Positions 1 to 9,915 of a stretch of 64,000 bases of DNA are shown one piece after another. The stretch covers positions 2,455,001 through 2,519,000 of the forward strand of contig NZ_JARXYR010000002.1 of the NCBI RefSeq assembly GCF_029893635.1. Reading direction: 5' to 3'. The notes beneath the pieces are model-generated. The model was given only the letters and a program-made list of their open reading frames with translations. It was not told the origin of the DNA and did not search any database. Position 1 is the stretch's first letter. Each line of letters opens with the position of its first letter. The translations under genes were made by a program, and so were the position numbers. This DNA comes from Variovorax sp. TBS-050B. GTDB taxonomy: Bacteria; Pseudomonadota; Gammaproteobacteria; Burkholderiales; Burkholderiaceae_C.

Positions 1-1
1 C

Positions 2-964
2 TGGGTGCTCACGCTGTTCGCGCTCGGCGTGTTCGCGCTGCAGCGCGGCGTGCTCGGGCGGCGGAACTACACCACCGTGAGCGGCAAGGGTGACGCGGGC
101 ATACCGATGGCGCTGCCCGACGGCGTGCGGCGGGCCATCCAGTGCATCGCGCTGCCGTGGATCGCCTTCACCGCGGTGGTCTACCTGTTCGCTTTCGCGG
201 GCGGTTTCGTCCAGACCTGGGGCCGCGACTACAGCTTCACCCTCGGCCACTTCAGGAATGCCTTCGCGCTCGAGTGGGGCCCGTTCGGCCTGGTCTGGGC
301 CGGCACCGCATGGAACTCGCTGCTCACCACGCTCAAGCTGGCGGGCATCTCGGCGCCCCTGACCGCGGCGCTGGGGCTGCTGATCGCGTGGCTGCTCGCG
401 CGCAACGAATTCAAGGGGCAGGGCGCCTTCGAGTTCGGCGCATTGCTGGCGTTCGCGATCCCCGGCACCGTGCTGGGCGTGAGCTACATCCTGGCCTTCA
501 ACGTGCCGCCGTTCGAACTGACCGGCACGGGGCTCATCATCGTGCTGTGCTTCATGTTCCGCAACCTGCCGGTGGGCGTGCGCGCCGGCACGGCAGCCTT
601 CAAGCAGCTCGACCGCTCGCTCGACGAAGCCTCGCTGATGCTGCGCGCCTCCACCGCGCAGACGCTCGTGCACGTGGTGCTGCCGCTGCTCAAGCCGGCG
701 CTCGTCGCCGCGCTGGTCTACAGCTTCGTGCGTTCGATGACCACGGTGAGCGCGGTGATCTTCCTCGTCACGGCCGAGAACGAGCTCGCCACCACCTACA
801 TCATCGGGCGCGTGGGCAACGGCGACTACGGCATCGCGCTGGCGTACTGCACGGTGCTCATGGTGCTGATGTCGCTCGCCATCGCGCTGGTGCAGTGGCT
901 GGTCGGCGAGCGCCGGCTCGGCCGCCGCGCGGCTGCTTCCGCATCGGCCATCCGGGAGTTTTGA
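2..964 (+). CDS. ABC transporter permease, FbpB/AfuB type (5' truncated)
   Basis: Inner-membrane permease of a binding-protein-dependent importer of the iron(III)/polyamine/2-aminoethylphosphonate class. The reading frame is open from the window edge, so the true start lies upstream; two-halved FbpB permeases usually exceed 500 residues and only about 320 are present. Several hydrophobic segments are visible. An EAA-type cytoplasmic loop (LDEASLMLRAS followed by VVLPLLKPAL) sits near residues 205-235 of the visible part; this loop normally docks on the ATPase. The ATPase gene follows 8 bp downstream. The substrate cannot be decided because the binding-protein gene is outside the window. Confidence 0.85.
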   Translation, partial: WVLTLFALGVFALQRGVLGRRNYTTVSGKGDAGIPMALPDGVRRAIQCIALPWIAFTAVVYLFAFAGGFVQTWGRDYSFTLGHFRNAFALEWGPFGLVWAGTAWNSLLTTLKLAGISAPLTAALGLLIAWLLARNEFKGQGAFEFGALLAFAIPGTVLGVSYILAFNVPPFELTGTGLIIVLCFMFRNLPVGVRAGTAAFKQLDRSLDEASLMLRASTAQTLVHVVLPLLKPALVAALVYSFVRSMTTVSAVIFLVTAENELATTYIIGRVGNGDYGIALAYCTVLMVLMSLAIALVQWLVGERRLGRRAAASASAIREF

Positions 965-972
965 GGAACGAC

Positions 973-2028
<1,056 letters not shown>

Positions 2029-2040
2029 AACAATGGCGCC

Positions 2041-2676
2041 ATGAACGTGGTTTTCGATCTTGGCGCCGTGCTCCTGGCCTGGGAGCCCACCCGGCTGGTA
2101 CAGACCCATCTTCCCGAACACGCCCCGAACGAGGCCGCTGCCGCGGCGCTCGGCCGTGCGCTCTTCCACCATGACGACTGGCTGAGCTTCGACTGCGGCA
2201 CGCGCTCGCTCGACGAAGCGATCGCACGCATGGCGCAGCGGCTCACGCTGCCGCGCGAGAAGCTCGAGGCGATGCTGGTCACGCTCGGCGAGCGCCTCGA
2301 GCCCATCGGCGTGACGGTCGAACTGCTCGAAGGGTTGTTCGCGCGGCGCGATGCGGGCGAGGCGCTGCGCCTGTTCTATCTGTCGAACATGCCCGGCCCC
2401 TATGCGCGCGCCATCGAGCGCCGGCATGCGTTCATGCGGCGCTTCGACGGCGGCGTGTTCTCGGGCGACGTGAAGTTCATGAAGCCGCATCGCGAGATCT
2501 ACGAGCTGCTCGCGGTGCGCCATGCGCTCGAGCCGCAGCAGACGGTCTTCATCGACGACTCGGCCGCCAACGTGGAGGCGGCGCGCGCCTTCGGCTGGCA
2601 TGCGATCCACTGCACCCGGCCGGCCTCGCTCGCGGCGCAGCTCGGGCGCTACCTGCCGGCGGCTATCGCGCCGTGA
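2041..2676 (+). CDS. HAD-family phosphatase, YihX-like
   Basis: Cytoplasmic haloacid dehalogenase-superfamily hydrolase (211 aa). Motif I is VFDLGAVL at the N-terminus. The DLG in place of the canonical DxD is normal for YihX (glucose-1-phosphatase) and haloacid-dehalogenase-like members. Motif II is LSN near residue 118, the motif III lysine lies in VKFMKPHREIY and motif IV is FIDDSAAN. It starts 12 bp after the ABC ATPase gene and could be co-transcribed. Its 3' end overlaps the convergent lipocalin gene by 14 bp. A sugar-phosphate substrate is an inference from YihX similarity; no substrate is readable from sequence. Confidence 0.8.
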   Translation: MNVVFDLGAVLLAWEPTRLVQTHLPEHAPNEAAAAALGRALFHHDDWLSFDCGTRSLDEAIARMAQRLTLPREKLEAMLVTLGERLEPIGVTVELLEGLFARRDAGEALRLFYLSNMPGPYARAIERRHAFMRRFDGGVFSGDVKFMKPHREIYELLAVRHALEPQQTVFIDDSAANVEAARAFGWHAIHCTRPASLAAQLGRYLPAAIAP

Positions 2677-3340
2677 GCACCACCTTCGCGGTGTCGAAAC
2701 CCAGGCTCGCGGCATAGTCCAGCTCGGCCTGCAGAGCGGCGTCTTCCAGCCGCGGTGCGCGCGACAGCACCCAGAGGTACTCGCGGTCGGGCGTGCCGAC
2801 CAGCGCGACCTGGTAGTCGCGGTCGAGCTTCAAGATCCAGTAGTCGCCCCAGACCATCGGCAGCCAGCCGAGCCATGCGGGTGCGAAGCGCACTTCGAGG
2901 CGGCCCGCGCCGGGCTGGCCCGCCACCGGCACCACGCGCGCCGTGCCCACGGCCTCGTCGAAATTGCCGTCCGGGCGCAGGCAGCGGTTGCGCACCTGCA
3001 CGGTGCCGTCGGGCTGGGGCGTGTATTCGGCAGTGACGGGGCCGGTGCACTGCTTCTGGAAGCGGTTCGGCAGACGGGCCTGTTCATGCCAGATGCCGGC
3101 ATAGCGCTGCAGGTCCACGGGCGCCACCACCTGCAGCGGCGCGCGCATCAGCGGCGCGCCGTCGGGCGGGCCCGGCAGCTGCGCGCGCGCGGTGCGTCCC
3201 GCGCCGAGCGCGAGCCAGGTGGCGACGCCGCCCACCACGAAGGCGGTTGCCAGCGTGCCGATGGCGCGGCTCGTGCGGCGGTCGTCGAAGGGTGCGGGGC
3301 TGGCGGCGGGCCCCGAAGATCGGTGGCGACGAAGATGCAT
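2663..3340 (-). CDS. blc: lipocalin family protein (Blc-like)
   Basis: Bacterial lipocalin, 225 aa, a beta-barrel that in known members binds lipids at the envelope. The N-terminus has about 30 polar/basic residues, then one hydrophobic stretch (GTLATAFVVGGVATWLAL) that should act as an uncleaved anchor; no lipobox Cys follows, unlike E. coli Blc. The family core is clear: YAGIWHEQARLPNRFQ (the GxW motif), CTGPVTAEY, NRC, and near the C-terminus GDYWILKLDRDYQVALVGTP and LWVLSRAP. The ATG at 3340 was chosen because AGGAG lies about 10 bases upstream; the frame is open further 5' but without a comparable signal. Confidence 0.82.
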   Translation of the reverse strand: MHLRRHRSSGPAASPAPFDDRRTSRAIGTLATAFVVGGVATWLALGAGRTARAQLPGPPDGAPLMRAPLQVVAPVDLQRYAGIWHEQARLPNRFQKQCTGPVTAEYTPQPDGTVQVRNRCLRPDGNFDEAVGTARVVPVAGQPGAGRLEVRFAPAWLGWLPMVWGDYWILKLDRDYQVALVGTPDREYLWVLSRAPRLEDAALQAELDYAASLGFDTAKVVLTAR

Positions 3341-3588
3341 GGGCGTGGCACTCCTCTGGAGGGGTCGAAGCAGCGGGCGGGGCGAGCGCACAGGGTAGCC
3401 GCACGCGGGCCGCCGCGCCGTCAGCGGCGGACCACAGCCGCTGTAGGGGGCACGGCCCGGCGACAACCCTTTCGGCGCCAGGCCGATGGAACGCGCGGGA
3501 AAGCCATGCTACGGTGCGCATGAAAACATCGAACCCGGCGCAACAGCGTGCAGGACTTGTCATCACCCGGACCGGATAATCTTTCTCC

Positions 3589-4548
3589 ATGAACCAACTC
3601 GATGCCCTTCGCCAATGGACCACCGTGGTCGCCGACACCGGCGACTTCAAGCAACTCAGCATCTCGAAGCCGCAGGACGCGACCACCAACCCCTCGCTCA
3701 TCCTGAAGGCGGTGCAGAAGCCCGAGTACCGGCCGCTGCTGGACGAGGCCGTCAAGAAGCATGCCGGCAAGCCGCTCGACGAGGTCATCGACCGCCTGCT
3801 GGTGCGCTTCGGCACCGAGATCCTCTCGATCATCCCGGGCCGCGTGTCTACCGAGGTCGATGCGCGCCTCTCCTTCGACACCGCCGCCACCATCGCCCGC
3901 GGCGAGCGCATCGTGGCGCTCTACAAGGCCGAGGGCATCGACACCGAGAAGCGCCTGCTGATCAAGGTGGCCTCCACCTGGGAAGGCATCCAGGCGGCCC
4001 GCGCGCTCGAGCAGAAGGGCATCCGCACCAACCTGACGCTGCTGTTCTCCTTCGCGCAGGCCGTGGCCTGCGGCGAAGCGGGCGTGCAGCTCATCTCGCC
4101 CTTCGTGGGCCGCATCTACGACTGGTACAAGAAGGCCGAAGGCGCCAAGTGGGACGAGGCCGCGAACGCCGGCGCCAACGACCCCGGCGTCAAGTCGGTG
4201 CGCCAGATCTACGGCTACTACAAGCAGCACGGCATCAAGACCGAGGTGATGGGCGCGAGCTTCCGCAACGTGGGGCAGATCCGCGCACTCGCCGGCTGCG
4301 ACCTGTTGACCATCAGCCCCGAGCTGCTGGCCGAACTGGCCGCCAGCAGCGACCCGCTTGAACATGCGCTCGATGCCGCCAAGGCCAAGGCCCAGGCGCC
4401 CGTGCCGAAGCTGAGCTACGACGAGGCCGCGTTCCGCTTCGCGCTCAACGAGGACGCGATGGCGACCGAGAAGCTCGCCGAAGGCATCCGCGCCTTCGCG
4501 GCCGATGCCGTGAAGCTCGAAAAGCTCATGCAGGAAAGCGGCAAGTGA
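3589..4548 (+). CDS. tal: transaldolase
   Basis: Transaldolase B-type enzyme (319 aa, the normal length) of the pentose phosphate pathway, transferring dihydroxyacetone from sedoheptulose 7-phosphate to glyceraldehyde 3-phosphate. Visible landmarks are [10 protein letters not shown] near residue 30, the Schiff-base lysine K126 in [22 protein letters not shown] and the [13 protein letters not shown] motif near residue 180. The gene is translationally coupled to pgi downstream. Together they interconvert fructose 6-phosphate with pentose phosphate and glucose 6-phosphate pools, which suits the polyol cluster that starts about 3.8 kb downstream of pgi. Confidence 0.97.
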   Translation: MNQLDALRQWTTVVADTGDFKQLSISKPQDATTNPSLILKAVQKPEYRPLLDEAVKKHAGKPLDEVIDRLLVRFGTEILSIIPGRVSTEVDARLSFDTAATIARGERIVALYKAEGIDTEKRLLIKVASTWEGIQAARALEQKGIRTNLTLLFSFAQAVACGEAGVQLISPFVGRIYDWYKKAEGAKWDEAANAGANDPGVKSVRQIYGYYKQHGIKTEVMGASFRNVGQIRALAGCDLLTISPELLAELAASSDPLEHALDAAKAKAQAPVPKLSYDEAAFRFALNEDAMATEKLAEGIRAFAADAVKLEKLMQESGK

Positions 4549-6110
4549 CGATGGCCACGACCCAACAACGCTGCGACCGCGCGCCCGCATGGGCGCAACT
4601 GCAGTCCTACTTCGAGACCGCGGGCCGGCAGTTCGACCTGCGCCATGCCTTCGTCGAGGATGCCGGGCGCTTCGCGCGCTTCAGCCAGGAGGCGCCGCAC
4701 GTCTTCGCCGACCTGTCGAAGAACCTCCTCGACGTGCGCGTCGAGGAGATGCTGCTCAAGCTCGCCACCGAGTGCGGCCTCGAAGCGCACCGCGACGCGA
4801 TGTTCGCGGGCGAGCACGTCAACAACACCGAGGACCGCGCGGTGCTGCACACGCTGCTGCGCGCGCCGGCCGGCGCCGCGTCGAACCGCACCGCCGGTGA
4901 ACTGCAAGAAGTGCACGCCACCCTCGACGCGATGCTGGCCTATGCCGAGCAGGTGCGCGGCGACCACACGATCACCGACGTGGTCAACATCGGCATCGGC
5001 GGCTCCGACCTCGGCCCGCAGATGGCGGTGCTCGCGCTCGCGGAGTTCACCGCGCCGGGCAAGCGCTTCCATTTCGTCTCCAACGTCGACGGCCATGAAC
5101 TCGCGGGCGTGCTGCGCGACCTCGCGCCCGAGCACACGCTGTTCCTGATCGCCTCCAAGACCTTCACCACGGCCGAGACCATGGCGAACGCGCTCTCGGC
5201 CAAGCGCTGGTACGAGCAGTCGGGCGGCACCGACATCGCGGGCCACTTCGCGGCGCTCACCACCAACGTCGAGGCCGCGAAGCAGTTCGGCATCGACACC
5301 ACCTTCGGCTTCTGGGACTGGGTGGGCGGGCGCTATTCGCTGTGGTCGGCGATCGGTCTGCCGATCGCGCTGGCCATCGGCGCCGACGGCTTCCGGCGCC
5401 TGCTCGCGGGCGCGCATGCGATGGACGAGCACTTCCGCACCGCGCCGCTGGCGCAGAACCTGCCGGTGCGCCTGGGCCTGCTCGACGTCTGGTACCGCAA
5501 CTTCCACCGCTTCACGAGCCGCGGCATCGCGCCGTACCACAGCGCGCTCAAGCGGCTGCCGGCCTACCTGCAGCAGCTCGAGATGGAAAGCAACGGCAAG
5601 CAGGTCGATGCGAGCGGCGCCGCACTGCCGCCGGGGCTGGGCACCTCGCCCGTGCTCTGGGGCGAGCCTGGCACCAACGGGCAGCACGCCTATTTCCAGA
5701 TGCTGCACCAGGGCACCGACGTGATCCCGCTCGAGTTCGTGGCTGTGCGCGATGCGGCGCACGACCTCGAAGGCCATCATCCGAAGCTGCTCGCCAACGC
5801 CCTGGCGCAGGCCCAGGCGCTGATGGTCGGCAAGCTCGACGCGGGCGGCCACAAGAACTTCCCGGGCAACCGGCCGAGCACCTTCTTCGTGCTCGAGAAA
5901 CTCACGCCCGAATCGCTCGGCGCCTTCCTCGCGATGTACGAGCACCGCGTGTTCACCAGCGGCGCGCTCTGGGGCATCAACAGCTTCGACCAGTGGGGCG
6001 TGGAGCTCGGCAAGGTGCTCGCGAAGGACATCGAACCGCGCCTCGCCACGGGCGACATCACGGGGCTCGATGCATCGACCGCGGGACTGCTGGAGCGGCT
6101 CAAGCGATGA
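4545..6110 (+). CDS. pgi: glucose-6-phosphate isomerase
   Basis: Interconverts glucose 6-phosphate and fructose 6-phosphate (521 aa, within family range). Visible are the sugar-phosphate-binding GIGGSDLGP near residue 148, SKTFTTAET, the [15 protein letters not shown] segment, and the C-terminal signature [18 protein letters not shown] at 4545 overlaps the tal stop; an ATG lies two codons later at 4551. GGAAAG at 4533-4538 is 6 bases before the GTG and 12 before the ATG, so the GTG is kept, although either is possible. A rho-independent terminator follows directly. Confidence 0.96.
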   Translation: MTMATTQQRCDRAPAWAQLQSYFETAGRQFDLRHAFVEDAGRFARFSQEAPHVFADLSKNLLDVRVEEMLLKLATECGLEAHRDAMFAGEHVNNTEDRAVLHTLLRAPAGAASNRTAGELQEVHATLDAMLAYAEQVRGDHTITDVVNIGIGGSDLGPQMAVLALAEFTAPGKRFHFVSNVDGHELAGVLRDLAPEHTLFLIASKTFTTAETMANALSAKRWYEQSGGTDIAGHFAALTTNVEAAKQFGIDTTFGFWDWVGGRYSLWSAIGLPIALAIGADGFRRLLAGAHAMDEHFRTAPLAQNLPVRLGLLDVWYRNFHRFTSRGIAPYHSALKRLPAYLQQLEMESNGKQVDASGAALPPGLGTSPVLWGEPGTNGQHAYFQMLHQGTDVIPLEFVAVRDAAHDLEGHHPKLLANALAQAQALMVGKLDAGGHKNFPGNRPSTFFVLEKLTPESLGAFLAMYEHRVFTSGALWGINSFDQWGVELGKVLAKDIEPRLATGDITGLDASTAGLLERLKR

Positions 6111-6113
6111 GCC

Positions 6114-6135
6114 AAGGCCGTGGTTGCGGCCTTTT
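6114..6135 (+). terminator. rho-independent terminator after tal-pgi
   Basis: Seven-base stem AAGGCCG / CGGCCTT with a six-base loop, followed by further T residues, four bases past the pgi stop codon. Confidence 0.8.
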
Positions 6136-6240
6136 GTTTGCGGAACGACGAGCGTTCCGGGCCGTTGTTGCCGTTGAAAGATGCCTCGATATGATCGGCC
6201 CCGGGAACTTTCCCAGGGGTCAATCAAGAGGAGTCGATCA

Positions 6241-6573
6241 ATGGATTTTCAAACAGCGGTCAAGACCTGTTTCGCCAAGTACACCGATTTCAGCGGGCGC
6301 GCATCGCGTTCGGAGTTCTGGTGGTTCATCCTGGCCGAGGTGGTGGTGCTCGTCGTCGCGAGCCTGATCCACCAGTACGTCTATTTCATCGCGGCGCTGG
6401 GCTTCCTGCTGCCCGTGCTCGCCGTGGGCGCCCGCCGGCTGCATGACATCGGCAAGTCCGGTTGGCTGCAACTGCTGATGATCATCCCGCTGATCAACCT
6501 GGTGCTGATCTACTTCTTCGTGCAGCCCACGCAGCCCGAGACCAACGCGCACGGCGCGCCGCCGGTCGCCTGA
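6241..6573 (+). CDS. DUF805 family small membrane protein
   Basis: Inner-membrane protein of 110 aa. It matches the DUF805 layout: a short N-terminal FAKYTDFSGRASRSEFWWF motif, about three hydrophobic segments (residues 28-45, 47-64 and 80-95) and the conserved GARRLHDIGKSGWLQLL between the second and third. The function of the family is not known. Start 6241 has AGAGGAG about 7 bases upstream. It lies between two terminators and is probably monocistronic. Confidence 0.85.
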   Translation: MDFQTAVKTCFAKYTDFSGRASRSEFWWFILAEVVVLVVASLIHQYVYFIAALGFLLPVLAVGARRLHDIGKSGWLQLLMIIPLINLVLIYFFVQPTQPETNAHGAPPVA

Positions 6574-6595
6574 GCGGCATCGCCGCATGTCTTCG

Positions 6596-6618
6596 AGGGC
6601 CGCGCGAGCGGCCCTTTT
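6596..6618 (+). terminator. rho-independent terminator after DUF805 gene
   Basis: Stem AGGGCCGC / GCGGCCCT with a GCGA tetraloop and a short T tract, 22 bp past the stop codon. The opposite strand lacks a T tract, so it is not an obvious terminator for the convergent pdxA. Confidence 0.8.
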
Positions 6619-6629
6619 GCCTGGCGGCC

Positions 6630-7667
6630 TCAGTGCGGCGCGCCCGCTGCCGCCATGCGCACGCACAGGTCGAAGGCCTGCTGCAGTCCCTCGATCTGCG
6701 CGATGCCTTGGCCTGCGATGTCGAAGGCGCTGCCGCTCGCCGACGTGGCCACGGGCACCGGCAGGCCGCCGTGCAGCGTCACGCCCTGTTCGAAGCCCAT
6801 GAGCTTCATAGCGATCTGGCCCTGGTCGTGGTACATCGACACCACCGCATCCACGTCGCCGCGGCGCGCGCCGATGAACACCGTGTCGGGCGAGAAGGGC
6901 CCGCGCGCGTCGAGGCCCTCGGCGCGCAGCCGCTCGATGGCCGGCGCGATGATCTCGATCTCCTCCATGCCGATGGAGCCGCCGTCGCCGGCATGCGGGT
7001 TGAGGCCGGTGACCGCGATGCGCGGCGCCGCCACGCCGGCGCGGCGCAGCGCCGCATCGATGATCCTCACCGCGTCGCACACGCCGTCTCCGGTGATCTG
7101 GGCGGCCACGTCCTTGAGCGGCACGTGCGAGGTCACGCGCGAGGTCCAGAGCGAGCCCGTGAGGTTGAACTCGCAGACGAAGCCCTGCACCGCGAAACGC
7201 TCCTGCATGTAGCGCAGCTCGTCCTCGTGCTGCAGCCCGCCGAGCCGCAGCGAATGCTTGTTGAGCGGCGCGAAGAGGATCGCGTCCGCCCGGCCGCGGC
7301 GCACGGTCTCGGTGGCGAGTTCGAGCGCCTCGAAGGAGGCCCGGCCCGAGCGCGCGTTCGATTCGCCGAGCACCGGCGCCTCGCCGTGCATCCAGTCGCA
7401 TGCGAGCAGGCTGGGCCGGCCGGGCTCGAAGCGCAGGTCGTCCGGGCCATCGAGCCGCAGCGGGTCGAGTGCCGCGCCCGCGATGCGCTCGCCCGCCGCC
7501 AGCACCACCGGATCGGCGATCAGCAGCACGCGCGCGGCATCGAGGTTGCGCTGGCGCGCGAGCAGCTTCACGGCCATCTCGGGGCCGATGCCGCTGGGGT
7601 CGCCGAGCAGCACGGCGATGCGGGGCCTGGCGGCGTTCGCGGCGGGGGTCGTGGGGGAGGCGGGCAT
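6630..7667 (-). CDS. pdxA: 4-hydroxythreonine-4-phosphate dehydrogenase family protein (PdxA/PdxA2)
   Basis: NAD-dependent oxidative decarboxylase (345 aa). PdxA makes the 3-amino-2-oxopropyl phosphate precursor of pyridoxal phosphate; PdxA2 relatives oxidise D-threonate or D-erythronate 4-phosphate. Visible are LLGDPSGIGPEM near residue 20, HVPLKDVAAQIT, GLNPHAGDGGSIGMEE, and MYHDQGQIAMKLMGF with metal-binding His/Asp. The sequence does not separate the two subgroups. The context (behind a Bug solute receptor, divergent LysR, no ksgA or surA) argues for a catabolic PdxA2-type role at least as strongly as for vitamin B6 synthesis. A tetranucleotide repeat sits in its leader. Confidence 0.85.
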   Translation of the reverse strand: MPASPTTPAANAARPRIAVLLGDPSGIGPEMAVKLLARQRNLDAARVLLIADPVVLAAGERIAGAALDPLRLDGPDDLRFEPGRPSLLACDWMHGEAPVLGESNARSGRASFEALELATETVRRGRADAILFAPLNKHSLRLGGLQHEDELRYMQERFAVQGFVCEFNLTGSLWTSRVTSHVPLKDVAAQITGDGVCDAVRIIDAALRRAGVAAPRIAVTGLNPHAGDGGSIGMEEIEIIAPAIERLRAEGLDARGPFSPDTVFIGARRGDVDAVVSMYHDQGQIAMKLMGFEQGVTLHGGLPVPVATSASGSAFDIAGQGIAQIEGLQQAFDLCVRMAAAGAPH

Positions 7668-7682
7668 GTCTGTCGTTTCTTT

Positions 7683-7707
7683 CTGTCTGTCTGTCTGTCT
7701 GTCTGTC
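7683..7707. repeat. tetranucleotide microsatellite (CTGT)6, (ACAG)6 on the pdxA strand
   Basis: Six perfect copies of CTGT plus one base, ending 15 bp upstream of the pdxA start codon. On the pdxA mRNA this is an ACAG repeat in the 5' leader, immediately before the weak AGAAAG-type ribosome binding region. Confidence 0.9.
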
Positions 7708-7715
7708 AGAGGATC

Positions 7716-8697
7716 TCAATCGGCCTTGATGTTGGCGTCGCGCACGAGCTGGCCGTAGTGGGCGAACTCCTGCCTGTTCATCGCCGCGAAGGGCTCGCCG
7801 GTCAGCGTGCCGGGCTCGCCGCCGAGCGCCTTGATGCGCGCCTGCACGTCGGCGAGCTTCATCGTGCGCGTGAGTTCGGCGCTCAGCCGCTCGACCACCG
7901 GTCGCGGCGTGCCGGCCGTCACGTAGAGGCCGTACCAGGTCGACACGTCGGCGCCCTTGACGCCCTGCTCGGCCAGCGTGGGCACGTCGGGCAGCTCGGG
8001 CGAGCGCTGCGGGCGCGGTCACGGCGAGCGCGCGGAACTTGCCGGCCTTGATCTGGCCCATGGCCGACGAGGTGCTGTCGAACATCATGTCGACCTCGCC
8101 GCCGATGATGTCGACGTGCGCCTGCGAACTGCCCTTGTAGGGCACGTGGATCGACTTCATGCCGGTGGCGAGGTTGAAGGCTTCGCCGCCCACGTGCTGG
8201 GTGCTGCCGATGCCCGACGAGGCGTACTTGAAGCCGCCGGGCTTCGCGGCCATGGCCGCGACGAGGTCCTTCACCGACCGGTAGGGCGAGCCGGCGGCGA
8301 CCACGAGCACGTTGGGCATCACGGCCACGAGGCCGATGGGCTCGAGGTCCTTCAGCGGGTCGTACTTGAGCTTGAGGATGTGCGGCGCCACGGCCTGTGC
8401 CGTGTTGGTGGCCAGCAGCAGCGTGCTGCCGTCGGCCGCGGCGCGGGCCGCGAGTTCGCCCGCGATGGTGTTGGAAGCGCCGGGCCGGTTCTCCACGGTC
8501 ACCGGCTGCTTGAGCGCGGGGGCGAACTTGTCCGCCAGCACCCGCGCCAGGATGTCGGTGCCGCCGCCCGGCGAGGCGCCGACGAGGATGCGTACCGGCT
8601 TGTCGGGGTAGGCCGGCTGCGCGCCGGCCGTGGCGGCCGCAAGCGCCAGCACGGCGATGCCGGCCGCGCGGGCGAGCGAGGAAGAAGAAAGGCGCAT
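7716..8697 (-). pseudogene. Bug/TctC-family solute-binding receptor, frameshifted
   Basis: Periplasmic tripartite-tricarboxylate-type receptor. A signal peptide (MRLSSSSLARAAGIAVLALAAA, cleavage near AGAQP) is followed by the family core: YPDKPVRILVGASPGGGTDI, VENRPGASN, PNVLVVAAGSPY and FKYASSGIGSTQH. The frame breaks after KFRALAVTAP. The expected QRSPELPDVPTLAEQG continuation is read only one base out of phase, through to a stop at 7716. Removing one G from the GGG at 8011-8013 (plus strand) restores a protein of about 326 aa, the usual Bug length. It precedes pdxA by 48 bp. Either a pseudogene or a sequencing error. Confidence 0.85.
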
Positions 8698-8789
8698 GGG
8701 GTTGTCTCCGGCTTGTTTGTCCCCGAGCCTACGGAGCTTGCGCCAGGCGATCCAATCGAAAAAGCCGGCGCCTCCATATACTTTTGTGC
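8698..8789. promoter_or_regulatory. divergent promoter region, Bug receptor / lysR
   Basis: The 92 bp between two divergent start codons must hold both promoters. LysR proteins usually bind such intergenic regions. I see no convincing -35/-10 pair or a clear T-N11-A dyad, so this entry rests on gene orientation alone. Confidence 0.45.
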
Positions 8790-9722
8790 ATGACGACCGG
8801 CCTCACCGACACCTCGCTGATGCTCCATGTGCGGCCGCGGCAACTGCTGCTGCTGGCCAAGCTCGATGCGCACCGCCACCTGGGCCGTGCGGCCGAGGCC
8901 ATGAACATCAGCCAGCCGGCCGCCACCAAGCTGCTGCAGCAATTGGAAGATGCGCTCGGCGAGCGGCTCTTCGAGCGGCTCGCGCGCGGCATGGAGCCCA
9001 CGCCCTACGGCGAGATCCTGATCCGCTATGCGCGCCGCGTGCTCAGCGACTTCGGCAGCGCGCGCGAGGAGATGCTCGCGCTGCGCTCGGGCCTGAGCGG
9101 TGCGCTGCGCGTGGGCAGCGTGCCGGGCGCGGTGCCGGAACTGCTGGCGCCGGCGCTGGTGGAGTACCACCGCCGCCACCCGCAGGTGGCGGTGTCGGTG
9201 GTGGTGGAGACCAGCGACGTGATCCGGGCGCAGCTGGCGCAGGGCGAGGTCGATTTCGTGCTGGGCCGCCTGACCGAGGGCCACGACGAAGCGAAGTACG
9301 CGAGCGTGCCGCTGCTGGGCGAGGCGCAGGTGGTCGTGGTGCGGGCCGGGCACCCGGTGTTCGCGCGCACGCCGGTCACGCTGGCGGACATGGCGAGCTG
9401 GTCGTGGGTGCTGCAGCCGCCCGGCTCGCCGCAGCGCGGGCGCTTCGAGGCCGCGATGCGCGAGGCGGGCATCCAGGCGCGGCTCGACATCATCGAAACG
9501 GCATCGCCGATCGCCACCACGGCGCTGCTGGAGAACTCCGACATGGCGGCCGTGATGCCGGCCTCGCAGGCCAGCCACTATGCGCGGCTGGGCGTGTTGC
9601 AGACGGTGCCGCTGGCACTGCCGCCGGTGCGCGTGCCGCCGATCTGCCTCATCACGCGGCTGGACCGCACGCTGTCGCCGGCCGCGGCGCAGCTGCGGCG
9701 CCAGCTGCTGGGCGGCGGCTGA
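8790..9722 (+). CDS. LysR family transcriptional regulator
   Basis: 310-residue LysR-type regulator. The winged-helix DNA-binding part covers about residues 12-70 (LGRAAEAMNISQPAATKLLQ is the HTH). A substrate-binding domain follows from about residue 95 (LRVGSVPGAVPELLAPAL...). The ATG at 8790 is preferred over an in-frame TTG at 8784. It is divergent from the Bug receptor-pdxA pair, so by LysR convention it probably controls that pair in response to the imported ligand; the ligand is unknown. Confidence 0.88.
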   Translation: MTTGLTDTSLMLHVRPRQLLLLAKLDAHRHLGRAAEAMNISQPAATKLLQQLEDALGERLFERLARGMEPTPYGEILIRYARRVLSDFGSAREEMLALRSGLSGALRVGSVPGAVPELLAPALVEYHRRHPQVAVSVVVETSDVIRAQLAQGEVDFVLGRLTEGHDEAKYASVPLLGEAQVVVVRAGHPVFARTPVTLADMASWSWVLQPPGSPQRGRFEAAMREAGIQARLDIIETASPIATTALLENSDMAAVMPASQASHYARLGVLQTVPLALPPVRVPPICLITRLDRTLSPAAAQLRRQLLGGG

Positions 9723-9771
9723 GACAAGGCGCCGCGCACGAACGCTTTCGGCTGGCATTTTCCATGCTGTA

Positions 9772-9809
9772 TTGCATCAACTAGGGAATTCACTAGCCAA
9801 TCGGTGCAA
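9772..9809. promoter_or_regulatory. imperfect dyad upstream of polyol operon, possible activator site
   Basis: In the 193-bp leader before the polyol binding-protein gene, TTGCA (9772-9776) and TGCAA (9805-9809) flank a second pair of CTAG half-sites in an AT-richer patch. Position and symmetry would suit an AraC-type activator such as the MtlR-like protein encoded in this cluster, but AraC sites are often direct repeats. Low confidence. Confidence 0.25.
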
Positions 9810-9915
9810 GAAAGTACCGGCGGTGCCTGCGGCAGTACCAAAGCCGCAAGCGCGTTTCTCCAGAATCCGCCCACGGCGACCCGGCACAGGGCGTCGCTCA
9901 CCTCTAGGAGACAAC

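Noticed and set aside
2041..2676. HAD protein as an inactive pseudoenzyme because DLG replaces DxD
   Set aside because: Active YihX-type and haloacid-dehalogenase-like members also have DLG in motif I, and the other motifs are intact.
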